From a virus: 64,000 bases of DNA. Positions 40,574 to 49,866 of the stretch are shown piece after piece. The DNA lies in IMG/VR virus record IMGVR_UViG_3300037294_000266, positions 62,001 to 126,000 of that record, one strand, 5' to 3'. The notes beneath the pieces were generated by a model, which saw only the letters and a program-made list of their open reading frames with translations, made no database searches and was not told the origin of the DNA. The position numbers and the translations under genes are program-made. How positions within the stretch are numbered: the first letter of the stretch is position 1; each line of letters opens with the position of its first letter.

Positions 40574-43495
40574 ATGGCAAGAGCAGAACTTGATGCCTTG
40601 ATTGAGGCAGCAAAACTCAACCCGATGGCAGTGCAGCGGGCGGGTATCGAATACCTACAGCGCGTCACCAACGGTGAAGTCGAAGTCGTTGACCCAAGTA
40701 ACGCTTTCGTCTATCTGATGGAGTTTGCATCTACCCTGTTCAGTAACGGCCGGCGTAAAGCTGAGTTCTTGAACCGGGTTCAATATCCAGAACAAGCAAT
40801 GACTCGCAGTGATCTGTATCGCCACATGAGCGATGTGGATTATATCAACGTCTTCGGTTCTCCATCTGTGACCAAACTACTCATCTGTCCGAGTAAGAGT
40901 GAGGTCATGGATAAGGCGGTCGATACAGGTGTGGGCGGTATTCGTAAACTGGTCATCCCTCGTCACACCGAGATTCGTGCAGGCGATGTGCCGTTTACTT
41001 TACAATATCCGATTGAAATTCGAGTACTGGCGCACGGTGGTCTTCAGATCGTTTACGATAACGATCGTCCTTCGCCACTGATGGCTCTTGAAACCAACCA
41101 AGTCGATTGGTCTCTCGAGAACTACAACATCGGTAATGAAGAGTTCATCCAGATGGAAGTACCTGTACAGCAGGTCGCCATCAAAAGTTACACAGCAGCC
41201 CTCACTGCGGCTAAGGTATTCAGTAAGACGTACGCTATAAGCGACCAATTCCATTACTGTCGTGTCTATACCTCGTTGGGCAATGGTCAGTGGGAAGAGA
41301 TCAGAACCACTCATAGTGAACAGATCTTTGATCCAGCCACTCCTACAGCGGTTCTTAAGCTGACCGATGCTGGATTGAATGTATCGATCCCTCAGATCTA
41401 CTACAGCACAAACCTTGTCAACAAGTCAATCCGTGTCGATGTATATACCACTCGTGGTGTATTAGAACTGGCATTGAACGGTTACAGCGCTGATATGTTC
41501 ACTGCGACGTTCGCTGACTTCGACAACGATGACAACGGCAAGTACACGTCACCAGCCTCACGCATCACGTCAATCTACATGATGGCATCCAAGCCAGCTA
41601 CGGGTGGCAGTAATGCTATCAGCTTTGATAAGTTGAAAGAACGTGCGGTGAATAACGCCCTTGGTCCAATCGAGGTCCCAATCACCAACGTCCAGATCCA
41701 GACACAGTTAGATCAATTGACTGATTCGGGGTTCAGCTGCGTTCTGGTGATCGACAATACAACCCGGCGTCTTTACTCTGCCAGTCGTGAGCTACCCGCA
41801 CCGTTTGTGAAAGAAGTCTCCACAGGTGCCGGTGCTAACGTAGTGACTCTGAGTAAGTCAATTGCTCAGATCTTGGCTGAAGCCGATGTCATGGACAATG
41901 GTCAACGTATCACGGTAATGCCAACCACTCTGTATCGTGATAACGGCGGCTACCTGTCGATCGTCGATGCAGAGACTCGAGACGCGATGTTGCGTATGCC
42001 GAGCGATCTGCTGGTTGATCAGGTTACTAATGGCAACTACTTCTACACGCCTTTCCATTATGTCTACGATACTAACGACGGTGTGTTCACTGTGCGTCCG
42101 TATTACTTCGGAGACCCGACTGTAAGTAATCGGTTCTTCGTAACAGACAACGGCACCATGGGTGTGGGCGTGACGTCGAACAGTCATGTGTTTGAACGGA
42201 CTCCGACAGGCTGGGTAGTTCGGGTCATGACGAACAGCACTGATGCCATGAAAGATCTGGACGACGACGCGCTTGTTGCACAGCTAGCGTACATTCCTCC
42301 AGGCGAGATCAGTCGAGTTTACCTTAATGGTTCGCTCTATGGCCGTGACCCTAAGTCTAAGGAATGGATCTTTGAGTTCCGTTTCGATTCGACATGGGAT
42401 GTGGACAGCACTCATCACGTTTATCTGGATGGTTTTGAAGGCGAGGGGATTTCTCCTCACCCTTATCCAGCGTCGATGAACACTGTGTTCGACATCTTCT
42501 ACGGCGTAGAGACTGCTCAGGTCGAAGCGGGTGAGCGTACCAGCATTGATGACAACATGGGCATGTTCATGTACCCGAATAGCCTTGCTGGTCTGTATCA
42601 TGAACAGGTGACACTCAAGTTAGGTGAATCTCTTGAAGGTCTCTGGGCACGGGCTCGTTCAACTGCTGGTGAAGAACAGTACATGCGGTATGAGGAAGAC
42701 ATTCCTAGCCGTTATACCGCTAACGTTCCAGAGTTGAATGACGAGACGGGTGCGGTGGTTGTGGATTACGATGGCGATGGTAAGCCGTACGTTGTTTACA
42801 AGCATCGGGTCGGTGACATCATGACAGATCCTGAAACTGAGCATGAAATCATCCTGCATCGTGCAGGTACCATCATGTATCAGAATGGCGAACCTATCGT
42901 CAAGACGCCTCGTGCGGTTCTGCGACAGGTTGAACTCTGTCTTCTTGACGGTGCTTACTACTTTGTAACCAACGATACTGATGTTGCCTACCGGGAAACC
43001 GTCCCGCAACAGATTGTAGAGTGGGTTAACATCACTCTTGCTCCGATCCGTAAGAAGCTCTTGGAGAACACCACTCTGTGGTTCCATCCTAAGGCCACTG
43101 TGGGTCTGATCAAAGCAATCGTTGATGGTAGCTTAGCAATGACGATGCAAGCTGCTCAGCACCTTGAGGTGGAGTATTTCGTCGATGCTAACGTCTACCG
43201 TAACGAAGCCCTTAAAGAAGAAATTCGTAAAAGCACCCGCAAGACAATCACCGCTGCATTTAAAGCACTTCAAGTAAGCCGCGATGGATTACAAAGCGAA
43301 CTGAAAGATGTGATGGGTGATGATGTAATGTCTGTCTCTGTGAGTAATCTCGGAGGCGTGAGTAATTACAGCGTCATTACCATGGCAGATGAGTCTTCTC
43401 GTCTGTGTATCGGTAAGAAGCTTGTAGCACTGCCGAACGCAACGTTCGGTGTTGAAGACAGTATAGACATCGTCTTCTCGAAACATTCATCGTGA
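40574..43495 (+). CDS. Large virion structural protein, 973 aa
   Basis: The largest protein of the window, beta-rich, with a helical N-terminal 60 residues and a helical C-terminal section (residues 860-930). No family is recognised, and there is no propeptide motif or transmembrane segment. The site GGAG precedes its ATG by 8 bases. It ends at a bidirectional palindromic terminator. A tail or baseplate wedge role would suit size and position but is not shown by any motif. Confidence 0.64.
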   Translation: MARAELDALIEAAKLNPMAVQRAGIEYLQRVTNGEVEVVDPSNAFVYLMEFASTLFSNGRRKAEFLNRVQYPEQAMTRSDLYRHMSDVDYINVFGSPSVTKLLICPSKSEVMDKAVDTGVGGIRKLVIPRHTEIRAGDVPFTLQYPIEIRVLAHGGLQIVYDNDRPSPLMALETNQVDWSLENYNIGNEEFIQMEVPVQQVAIKSYTAALTAAKVFSKTYAISDQFHYCRVYTSLGNGQWEEIRTTHSEQIFDPATPTAVLKLTDAGLNVSIPQIYYSTNLVNKSIRVDVYTTRGVLELALNGYSADMFTATFADFDNDDNGKYTSPASRITSIYMMASKPATGGSNAISFDKLKERAVNNALGPIEVPITNVQIQTQLDQLTDSGFSCVLVIDNTTRRLYSASRELPAPFVKEVSTGAGANVVTLSKSIAQILAEADVMDNGQRITVMPTTLYRDNGGYLSIVDAETRDAMLRMPSDLLVDQVTNGNYFYTPFHYVYDTNDGVFTVRPYYFGDPTVSNRFFVTDNGTMGVGVTSNSHVFERTPTGWVVRVMTNSTDAMKDLDDDALVAQLAYIPPGEISRVYLNGSLYGRDPKSKEWIFEFRFDSTWDVDSTHHVYLDGFEGEGISPHPYPASMNTVFDIFYGVETAQVEAGERTSIDDNMGMFMYPNSLAGLYHEQVTLKLGESLEGLWARARSTAGEEQYMRYEEDIPSRYTANVPELNDETGAVVVDYDGDGKPYVVYKHRVGDIMTDPETEHEIILHRAGTIMYQNGEPIVKTPRAVLRQVELCLLDGAYYFVTNDTDVAYRETVPQQIVEWVNITLAPIRKKLLENTTLWFHPKATVGLIKAIVDGSLAMTMQAAQHLEVEYFVDANVYRNEALKEEIRKSTRKTITAAFKALQVSRDGLQSELKDVMGDDVMSVSVSNLGGVSNYSVITMADESSRLCIGKKLVALPNATFGVEDSIDIVFSKHSS

Positions 43496-43498
43496 CAG

Positions 43499-43530
43499 CA
43501 TACAGGGAGGGCCTAGGCCCTCCCTGTATG
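43499..43530. terminator. Bidirectional terminator, perfect 32-base palindrome
   Basis: Arms of 16 bases (CATACAGGGAGGGCCT and its complement) lie between two converging genes (stops at 43495 and 43534). It shares its outer 13 bases with the terminator at 26224. Confidence 0.75.
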
Positions 43531-43533
43531 TCG

Positions 43534-44736
43534 TTATGCTTTAACAACCCCTGCTTCAATAAGGGTCTTTGACATTTTGGTAGTTGTCGTTATGAAGACA
43601 CTGACCAGCACTTGGAGATTGTACAACACGTTAACTACTTCACGCTGAACTGTTAGATCGCCCGTTACTTTGTCAAGTACTTCTTTTGTGGCAGCTTTGT
43701 CTGTCGCTTTCTTTTCAAGACTGTCCACTGACTTATTGGCCATGACAAGCGCACTGTTAACCTTAGAGGTCATCTTGCCAGCTATGCCTTTAGGGATCGT
43801 TGCCAATGTAGCCTGATAACGTCCAATGGTGCTGACCGCTTCGAATTCTTTATGGCTTACTGGGAGGTTGATCAGTGCACGCGCATCGAATGCAATGTCG
43901 GTACTGCCAATGCCAATCGAAGTGATCGTGCGGGCCGAGTTAGATTCGTTCGGAATCACTTCGGCGATTTCTTTCACGATCGGTAACAGTTGCTCTAACG
44001 TAACCGCCTCACCTGCATCAAGATACACGTCGCAGAACTTCACTACGTTATATGTCAACCCTCGGATCATAGAGCCTCTGATCATGTGGTAGATAAACAT
44101 ATTGGATTTAACGTAAACCAAACTTTCTTTTCGTTCGAACGAAGGGAATGGTTCTGGTGTGAAGTGTTCAGCATTTGAAAGCTCTGGTTTGATGAGATCC
44201 AAGTTGGTTTTCGATACCACCTTTTGGTTGAACTCATCTGCAGCTTTGGCTTTTGGCAGGTTTGCACGGAAGGTAGCAGAGAAAGATTTGATCTTACTCC
44301 TTATCCACGCAATGATTTTTCGAATGGTCGCCACGACAGAAGTCAACGCTCTTGAGAAAATACTTTCCATGGAAACGTCAAAGTTGACTTTGGAAGGCAT
44401 CTCGGTAAAGCTGTTGATTGGAGTGCTGGCGAACATGTCGTCGAAGCCTTCCATTGACGCTGTCATTGCATGGAGAGACTGGGCATCCACACGAGAAATA
44501 GAACCAGACTCTCGGATATTTCCCAACACTGCCAGTAGGGATTCAAGACTAGGAGAAATCCCCAATTCTTCTAATGTATCTGGGGGTAGGAGAGACAGTT
44601 CACCATCAACGCGGTCGATCTCTTCAACCAGTTCTTCAAACGACGCTGACTCAATACGTGTAACTTCTTCAGGTGATAAGCATGCAGCAATCTCGTTGAT
44701 ATCTAGGATTGCTCCTGACTCAGAAATCATGGTCAT
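43534..44736 (-). CDS. Inner-head/ejection-type virion protein with propeptide, 400 aa
   Basis: The acidic N-terminal region has PSLESLLAVL, MTASMEGFDD (about 92-101) and VSMESIF (about 117), then a hydrophobic-basic helix (ALTSVVATIRKIIAWIRSKIKSF) and a helical mature domain. The design matches the 32461, 33889 and 35279 proteins. Cleavage at TASME|G or SME|S is predicted. It starts after GAGGAATTAAA. Confidence 0.7.
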   Translation of the reverse strand: MTMISESGAILDINEIAACLSPEEVTRIESASFEELVEEIDRVDGELSLLPPDTLEELGISPSLESLLAVLGNIRESGSISRVDAQSLHAMTASMEGFDDMFASTPINSFTEMPSKVNFDVSMESIFSRALTSVVATIRKIIAWIRSKIKSFSATFRANLPKAKAADEFNQKVVSKTNLDLIKPELSNAEHFTPEPFPSFERKESLVYVKSNMFIYHMIRGSMIRGLTYNVVKFCDVYLDAGEAVTLEQLLPIVKEIAEVIPNESNSARTITSIGIGSTDIAFDARALINLPVSHKEFEAVSTIGRYQATLATIPKGIAGKMTSKVNSALVMANKSVDSLEKKATDKAATKEVLDKVTGDLTVQREVVNVLYNLQVLVSVFITTTTKMSKTLIEAGVVKA

Positions 44737-44752
44737 TTTAATTCCTCATAAC

Positions 44753-44774
44753 GCGAGGGAGCGGACTCCCTCGC
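44753..44774 (-). terminator. Terminator hairpin
   Basis: A 9-bp stem (GCGAGGGAG) with a 4-base loop between the stop at 44784 and the start at 44736. It is followed on the leftward strand by TTATGAGGAATTAAAAT. Confidence 0.65.
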
Positions 44775-44783
44775 TGTATAGAT

Positions 44784-45215
44784 TTAGACAATGAAACGAC
44801 GGACGAATTCGGTCAGTTCACTACGAAGAAGACCACCCATGCCTGTCTGTAGGACGTTGGCATGCACTGCACTTACCGAAGCCTGGAATGCTGGCCGGCT
44901 CAACTGCGCGCAGATGTCTTCAACAGACAGTAGACGCGGCTCGTAAGCGACGGTGTAACGATTCTTGTAGACATCGACCACCATGGTGTACACGACGTTT
45001 ACTGCGAATGGATACATCTCGTTCAGTTCGCCAATGACGCGCTTGGCATTATCAGAATGGAACTGTTCAAAATGAGCGACAATGCTTTCCACTTTGCCGC
45101 TTGGCAGATCAAACGCGTAACCGAGTTCGATGGCGATGGCAACTTCCAGTGCAGGTTTACGCGACTGTGCTTCTGGAATCGTGTCCAGCAGTTGGATCAA
45201 GCGAGAGATGTTCAT
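44784..45215 (-). CDS. Probable virion-associated protein, 143 aa
   Basis: An unrecognised helical protein without S-x-E motifs. The start has GGTGT and lies two bases after the metalloprotease stop, so it may be a partner of that protein. Function unknown. Confidence 0.6.
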   Translation of the reverse strand: MNISRLIQLLDTIPEAQSRKPALEVAIAIELGYAFDLPSGKVESIVAHFEQFHSDNAKRVIGELNEMYPFAVNVVYTMVVDVYKNRYTVAYEPRLLSVEDICAQLSRPAFQASVSAVHANVLQTGMGGLLRSELTEFVRRFIV

Positions 45216-45217
45216 GG

Positions 45218-46549
45218 TTACACCGTTTGGGTCTGGAGTTTGTTGGAGAGTTCGAAAAGCCGGTTGTTGACCAAGCTCTCTAATTGACGTTGGAACTTCT
45301 GCTGAGCAGGATGTCCGGTCATGATCCCAAGAAGGAAATCGCCGATCAGTGACGGACCAAAGAAACTACTGGTAGTCAATGACTTCAGCACTTCGTCGAT
45401 GGCTTCGATCTGAGCAATAATTTCAGTACGCTGCCGGACTGACAGATTCTGATCTTTAGACGACGAGATCAATTCACGACGCATCGCTTCATACCGCTTA
45501 GGAATCGGATCGTAGATGCCATTGTCGTAATCGGCAAGCAGTGACGTAAGAACAAACAGACTACCTGCTAGGATAAGTGGAATGCCGCCGCCTATAGCAG
45601 ACAGTCCGATGGTGACCGCTCCGATGTAGATGCCACCTGCCCCTAAGAACAATTTAAGATAACCGTAAAGGGAGGCCATCGTGTTGGCAAACCGGCCACG
45701 ATACTCTTTGAAGTAGACTGGATAAGCGCGATACATGAAGTCGAGAGCTTCGACAATATACTGGCCGCCGCCATGTCGAGCAACGAATTGGTCTGCCGAG
45801 AACTCAAATGCACGGCGATCGTAAAACTTGGTGCCGAGTTCAGAACGAATGCTCTCAACCATACCTGCCATGACGATCTGCTGAATCAACAACGGATCAG
45901 TCGAGCGGTTGATTTCGCCAAGGTCGCGCAGGCGCCAACCTGTTTTCTGTTCAGCAACCTTAACGATCTCCTGGATGATCTTGTCATCCCCTCCTTCATG
46001 CTGACGACGAGTGATTTCAGCCACCACGACGTTAGACAGCACAAAGTTACCCAGGTAGCGAAGGTAGGTAAAGCCGTGACCGATTTCATGCAGTGCCACG
46101 GCTGCGATGTGTTTACCAGTGATTTCACGCATGTCAGGATCGGTGAAGAACTCAGTTGCTACAAACACATCCACTGGGATTTCACTGTAGATGCCAGATA
46201 CCTTACCTTTCTTAACATCGACGATGCCTTTGAAAAGCTCCTGTTCTGACACAGGACGGCCGAAACGCTGTACCTTGGTAGCCAGTTCGTCTGGACGCAT
46301 TGGTGAAGCGATATCAGCCTGTGGTGGGATCACGTAAGCGTTCGGTCCGCCACAACGGACGAAGTGGAAGTTGAAGTGCATCCCAGTGTGTTTCTTGGCG
46401 ATCTTGTGGAGGGCAGCTGAGGCTTTGTTGAAGACGTCCTTAGTAGGAGTCTGGATACAAGCATCGTACTGTGCAGCCATTTCACTGAGGAGCGTAGAGT
46501 CCCGTTGGAAGTCAATGGCTTCCATCGATGCTGTAAGGGCTTTATTCAT
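45218..46549 (-). CDS. Virion zinc metalloprotease with prohead-protease site, 443 aa
   Basis: The N-terminus MNKALTASMEAID carries the TASME|A site shared with inner-head proteins. The central domain has HEIGH (154-158) in a zincin helix (HIAAVALHEIGHGFTYL) and a downstream FEFSADQF (Glu near 249), the third-ligand pattern of gluzincins such as M48. Two or three hydrophobic segments follow at about 295-330. The start at 46549 follows AAGAGACTTTGTC. A peptidase packaged in the head is the simplest reading. Substrate unknown: head proteins, the cell wall or a host factor. Confidence 0.75.
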   Translation of the reverse strand: MNKALTASMEAIDFQRDSTLLSEMAAQYDACIQTPTKDVFNKASAALHKIAKKHTGMHFNFHFVRCGGPNAYVIPPQADIASPMRPDELATKVQRFGRPVSEQELFKGIVDVKKGKVSGIYSEIPVDVFVATEFFTDPDMREITGKHIAAVALHEIGHGFTYLRYLGNFVLSNVVVAEITRRQHEGGDDKIIQEIVKVAEQKTGWRLRDLGEINRSTDPLLIQQIVMAGMVESIRSELGTKFYDRRAFEFSADQFVARHGGGQYIVEALDFMYRAYPVYFKEYRGRFANTMASLYGYLKLFLGAGGIYIGAVTIGLSAIGGGIPLILAGSLFVLTSLLADYDNGIYDPIPKRYEAMRRELISSSKDQNLSVRQRTEIIAQIEAIDEVLKSLTTSSFFGPSLIGDFLLGIMTGHPAQQKFQRQLESLVNNRLFELSNKLQTQTV

Positions 46550-46678
46550 GACAAAGTCTCTTAAATTAATTACTGTCGGACAAATCCAATCATAGTGATT
46601 AGCGTAAATTCTTACCAAGTTTAGGTATTACTTTGTATAAGGACTGCGGTCAGCCAGAATCAATAGTGAGACATACCA

Positions 46679-48403
46679 ATGACTACTGTTAAGAAAACGC
46701 CTCTATTTGATAAAGAGGATGTACTCGGCCTTGAGTGTAAACATGCCGTTTATACCGAAAGTACTCGTAATGATACAGACGATCTCCTGACCGTAAAGGA
46801 GCTCGTCCACCTTAAAGATGGACGGAAGGTTCCACGCCTCCGGTTCTACAAGAACCGTCCACGTCCATTCTGGATCACGAAAGAAAAGTACAAGAACCAC
46901 ACTGACAAAAAAGAAGTAGAGTACGAAGACAAGTTAGTGAAGGTCGAGTGTCAGCAACGTGAACTTAACAGACAGATTGTTAAGCGCCTTGGTTATGGCA
47001 ACCCTAAGCAGCAGTTACGTACTCTGTGTCGCGACCCATTCATCTACGGTGCTGACATCAGTCCAGCTACTCTCCTCAAGAACCAGTATCAGGAGAAATG
47101 GCCTGGTCTCTTCCATTCCAATAGCGTAGCGGTACTCGATACCGAGACTGACATGTGGAATGAGAATGGTGGTAAGGACATCATCATTTCTACAGTCACT
47201 CTGAAGAACAAGGCCATCGTTACAATCCTCGACACCTGGATTGCCGGCATTCCTGATGCTGAGAATCAGATCCTTGAGGCGCTTGATAAGAACCTAGGTC
47301 ATATCACTAAGCCACGTGGTATCGAGTTCGAGATCAAGATCATGAAGTCTCCTGGGGCTATGGTCAAGGAATGTATCGACAAGTGTCACGAATGGATGCC
47401 TGACTTTGTGACGTTCTGGAACATGGACTTCGACATGACGGTGATGCTCAGAGCGCTAGAAGCAGAAGGCTATAACTTAGCTGATGTCTTCAGTGCACCT
47501 GAAGTACCACCTGAATATCGTTACATGCGTTATAAGCGCGGTCCTGACCAGAAGATCAAAGCAGACGGCAAGGCTGAGAACCTGGCATGGTACGACAAAT
47601 GGCACGTGGTAGAGACACCATCCAGTCATTTCTGGATTGATGCGGCTGCTGTCTACCGGAACATCCGTCGAGCTAAGGGTAAGGAGCCCAGTTACTCTCT
47701 TGACAACATTTTAAAGAAGAACCTGGGCGAAGAGTGGGGTAAACTCTACTTCCCCACAGGCGACTCCACAGCGCCTTCTGGCAGTGTCGAGTGGCACCAA
47801 CAAATGCAGAAGTACTTTAAAGTCAATTACGTCGTATACAACGTCTACGACTGCATTGGTGTTGAGTTGCTTGATGAAAAGGTAACTGACCTGAATACTC
47901 AAATCGGGATCCTGTCAGGCAGTTCTGAGTACAATGTGTTTAACTCTAACCCTAAGCGTAACGTCAGTGCGTTTTACTTTGACATGCTTAAGGAAGGGCT
48001 GATTGCAGGAACGTTGTCGGATCAGATGGAGACTGAGCTTGATAAGTCTCTACTCGGGAAGGAAGATTGGATCGTAACACTCTCTACGCACAACGTAGTG
48101 CCTAACGGCGTGTTCATGGTTCGTGATCTACCATCGGTTCGTTCATTTGTACGACGGTACACATCAGACGCTGACATCGGTTCGACTTACCCTAACGGTG
48201 AGATCATCATGAACCTGTCTAAGATGACGACCATGTACGAAGTATGTCGTATAGAAGGCGTGACGTCCAGTAAGCAACGACTCATCGGCGTTAACCTTAC
48301 GGGCGGGCCTGTGAACGCCATTGAGATCCTCATGGATACCATGAAGGCTCCTGATCCATTCGTACTGTTAGAAGATTATCGTAAAGAACTTGCAGCTGCT
48401 TAA
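46679..48403 (+). CDS. Family-B DNA polymerase, N-terminal/3'-5' exonuclease part
   Basis: A protein of 574 residues. Exo I is VAVLDTETD (D154, E156), Exo II is FWNMDFDMTVM (N248, D252) and Exo III is VVYNVYDCIG (Y387, D391). An N-terminal basic domain precedes them. The polymerase motifs A and C (DxxSLYP and DTD) are absent, and the protein stops at residue 574, so the palm domain must be encoded elsewhere. Rightward gene with its own hairpin terminator. Site TGAGACATACCA before the ATG is weak. A stand-alone proofreading exonuclease is the alternative. Confidence 0.8.
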   Translation: MTTVKKTPLFDKEDVLGLECKHAVYTESTRNDTDDLLTVKELVHLKDGRKVPRLRFYKNRPRPFWITKEKYKNHTDKKEVEYEDKLVKVECQQRELNRQIVKRLGYGNPKQQLRTLCRDPFIYGADISPATLLKNQYQEKWPGLFHSNSVAVLDTETDMWNENGGKDIIISTVTLKNKAIVTILDTWIAGIPDAENQILEALDKNLGHITKPRGIEFEIKIMKSPGAMVKECIDKCHEWMPDFVTFWNMDFDMTVMLRALEAEGYNLADVFSAPEVPPEYRYMRYKRGPDQKIKADGKAENLAWYDKWHVVETPSSHFWIDAAAVYRNIRRAKGKEPSYSLDNILKKNLGEEWGKLYFPTGDSTAPSGSVEWHQQMQKYFKVNYVVYNVYDCIGVELLDEKVTDLNTQIGILSGSSEYNVFNSNPKRNVSAFYFDMLKEGLIAGTLSDQMETELDKSLLGKEDWIVTLSTHNVVPNGVFMVRDLPSVRSFVRRYTSDADIGSTYPNGEIIMNLSKMTTMYEVCRIEGVTSSKQRLIGVNLTGGPVNAIEILMDTMKAPDPFVLLEDYRKELAAA

Positions 48404-48428
48404 ACAAATAAAAAATGTTTGACAAAGA

Positions 48429-48465
48429 AGACCACTATACCGACATGTAGCCGGTATAGTGGTCT
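48429..48465. terminator. Bidirectional terminator hairpin
   Basis: A 14-bp stem (AGACCACTATACCG) with a 9-base loop between converging genes (stops at 48403 and 48480). The rightward strand continues with CTATGTTGGTTT. Confidence 0.68.
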
Positions 48466-48479
48466 CTATGTTGGTTTCA

Positions 48480-48701
48480 TTAGAACATTGTTCTTAACAC
48501 GTCGAACAGCCAGGATGCTTTCTGCGAATAAACGTCCCATCTCATCAGTACCTTAAATAGCCCGAATGACACTCGCCATTTGTTATCGACAAGTAGTTTA
48601 ACCATTCTCTTTACTAACGGTGTTTTCTGCTTCTTTCTTACCTCCCTTTTCTTTTTGTTATGTCTGTTGTTTCTATTGTGTAGCTTGTTTTTATTTTTCA
48701 T
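48480..48701 (-). CDS. Small very basic protein, 73 aa
   Basis: The first 34 residues are almost entirely Lys, Arg, Asn and His (KKKREVRKKQK), followed by a hydrophobic Trp-containing end. The start follows CAGGGACTTAACT. A nucleic-acid-binding role would suit the charge. About 100 bases of leader separate it from a sigma70-like promoter. Confidence 0.6.
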   Translation of the reverse strand: MKNKNKLHNRNNRHNKKKREVRKKQKTPLVKRMVKLLVDNKWRVSFGLFKVLMRWDVYSQKASWLFDVLRTMF

Positions 48702-48798
48702 AGTTAAGTCCCTGTTAAGGCGAGGACAATCGTCCCCAACCCGGTTAATTAGTCATTGAATCTCGCAATGAGATCGGGGTTGACTTAGACCCTCTCTT

Positions 48799-48826
48799 AA
48801 TTTAACATACTAGAGGAGTATGTCAA
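48799..48826 (-). promoter_or_regulatory. Sigma70-like promoter with embedded inverted repeat
   Basis: On the leftward strand TTGACA (48821-48826) and TAAATT (48799-48804) are 16 bases apart. The spacer contains CATACT and AGTATG as an inverted repeat (48806-48822), which would place an operator inside the promoter. It would drive the 48480-48701 gene. Confidence 0.5.
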
Positions 48827-49197
48827 CGACCATTCGTCGAATGAAGCTTATTCATGAGCAGCATACGGTCTTCTCGTGAGATGAGTACGACCTGCATCCC
48901 AAGTTCAGGATAGCGGTATGTGGCTACTTGCGTTTCAATCTGTCGAGTGCCATCGGTCAATATAACATCACATTTAAATGAAGTCGTATAGAAGAAAGCC
49001 CCTGTTGTGATGACGGTTACAATCGCTGCTGTAACACTTACAGTGGTTATAACCGATTCACGGCGGTTTGGATAGATATACAATGCAATCAGCATAGAAA
49101 CAATGATGATGATCACTGCAATGATAAACAGTCCCACTGCCCTACCGTCAAGCATTGGAATACAGGAGAAATCCAGTAATGTGAAATACTTACTCAT
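48823..49197 (-). CDS. Membrane protein with two transmembrane helices, 124 aa
   Basis: Two helices (LFIIAVIIIIVSMLIALYIY and ITTVSVTAAIVTVITTGAFFY) with a basic turn between, then a small domain of about 45 residues. The start after GGAGATATCAA overlaps the upstream stop. Function unknown. Confidence 0.68.
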   Translation of the reverse strand: MSKYFTLLDFSCIPMLDGRAVGLFIIAVIIIIVSMLIALYIYPNRRESVITTVSVTAAIVTVITTGAFFYTTSFKCDVILTDGTRQIETQVATYRYPELGMQVVLISREDRMLLMNKLHSTNGR

Positions 49198-49490
49198 TTG
49201 ATATCTCCCTCAAAGCTATCAAGTTTACGCTGCCGGCGACAAATCGCCGTCTTAGTCTTACGTGACGCGTTGTTGTAACGACGACGGTTGTTGACAGGAT
49301 CTTCGTTGTACTTCAATGCCGACTTAATGATCGCCAGACCTCGGCGAACATATTCGATGTCATTGAGAGGACGGTGTTTGAAAAGAAATGATTTGGTGGC
49401 AGACCGCGACACCACTTCAGGTTCTTGATGTGCAGTGATGTCATACGCATGCTCAATTGGTTTTGCAAACATTTCGCTATCGATGTCCAT
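49194..49490 (-). CDS. Hypothetical protein, 98 aa
   Basis: A basic protein with Arg/Lys/Asn-rich second half (VNNRRRYNNASRKTKTAICRRQRKL). The start at 49490 has AAGGAACTGCC. Possibly nucleic-acid-binding from charge alone; no family recognised. Confidence 0.66.
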   Translation of the reverse strand: MDIDSEMFAKPIEHAYDITAHQEPEVVSRSATKSFLFKHRPLNDIEYVRRGLAIIKSALKYNEDPVNNRRRYNNASRKTKTAICRRQRKLDSFEGDIK

Positions 49491-49520
49491 GGCAGTTCCT
49501 TAACTCTAAACAAAATAAGA

Positions 49521-49540
49521 AGAGGGGCCGGAGCCCCTCT
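49521..49540 (-). terminator. Rho-independent terminator
   Basis: An 8-bp stem (AGAGGGGC) with a 4-base loop; on the leftward strand TCTTATTTTGTTT follows. Ends the 49543 gene. Confidence 0.75.
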
Positions 49541-49542
49541 CA

Positions 49543-49866
49543 TTAAGCAACCATCAAACGTTCCATTGTGGTGTCTAAGACATCACAGGCAGCCTCAATA
49601 AGGTCTTCAAACCCTATCTCCAGCTCCTTCCAGGTATCCAACTGCAGAATGCACAGTTCAGTAACCCGCTCCCCAATAACACGCGCTTCCACCAAACCCA
49701 CACCGAACATACTGTAACGCACGATCCCTTCATCGCGCATTACTTCGATATGGAAGCAATGTCCTGTAGCTGAGAATGCCGTGTCATCAATGACATTAGA
49801 CATTACCAGCTTGTTAAGACATGCTGCTAGGATTTGGTTGAGCTTTCGCTTGTTATCTACTTTCAT
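49543..49866 (-). CDS. Hypothetical protein, 107 aa
   Basis: An unrecognised protein with alternating helix and strand pattern and one conserved-looking GVGLVEARVIGERV segment. The start has GGGGTAGTAC upstream. Ends at the terminator at 49521. Confidence 0.66.
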   Translation of the reverse strand: MKVDNKRKLNQILAACLNKLVMSNVIDDTAFSATGHCFHIEVMRDEGIVRYSMFGVGLVEARVIGERVTELCILQLDTWKELEIGFEDLIEAACDVLDTTMERLMVA

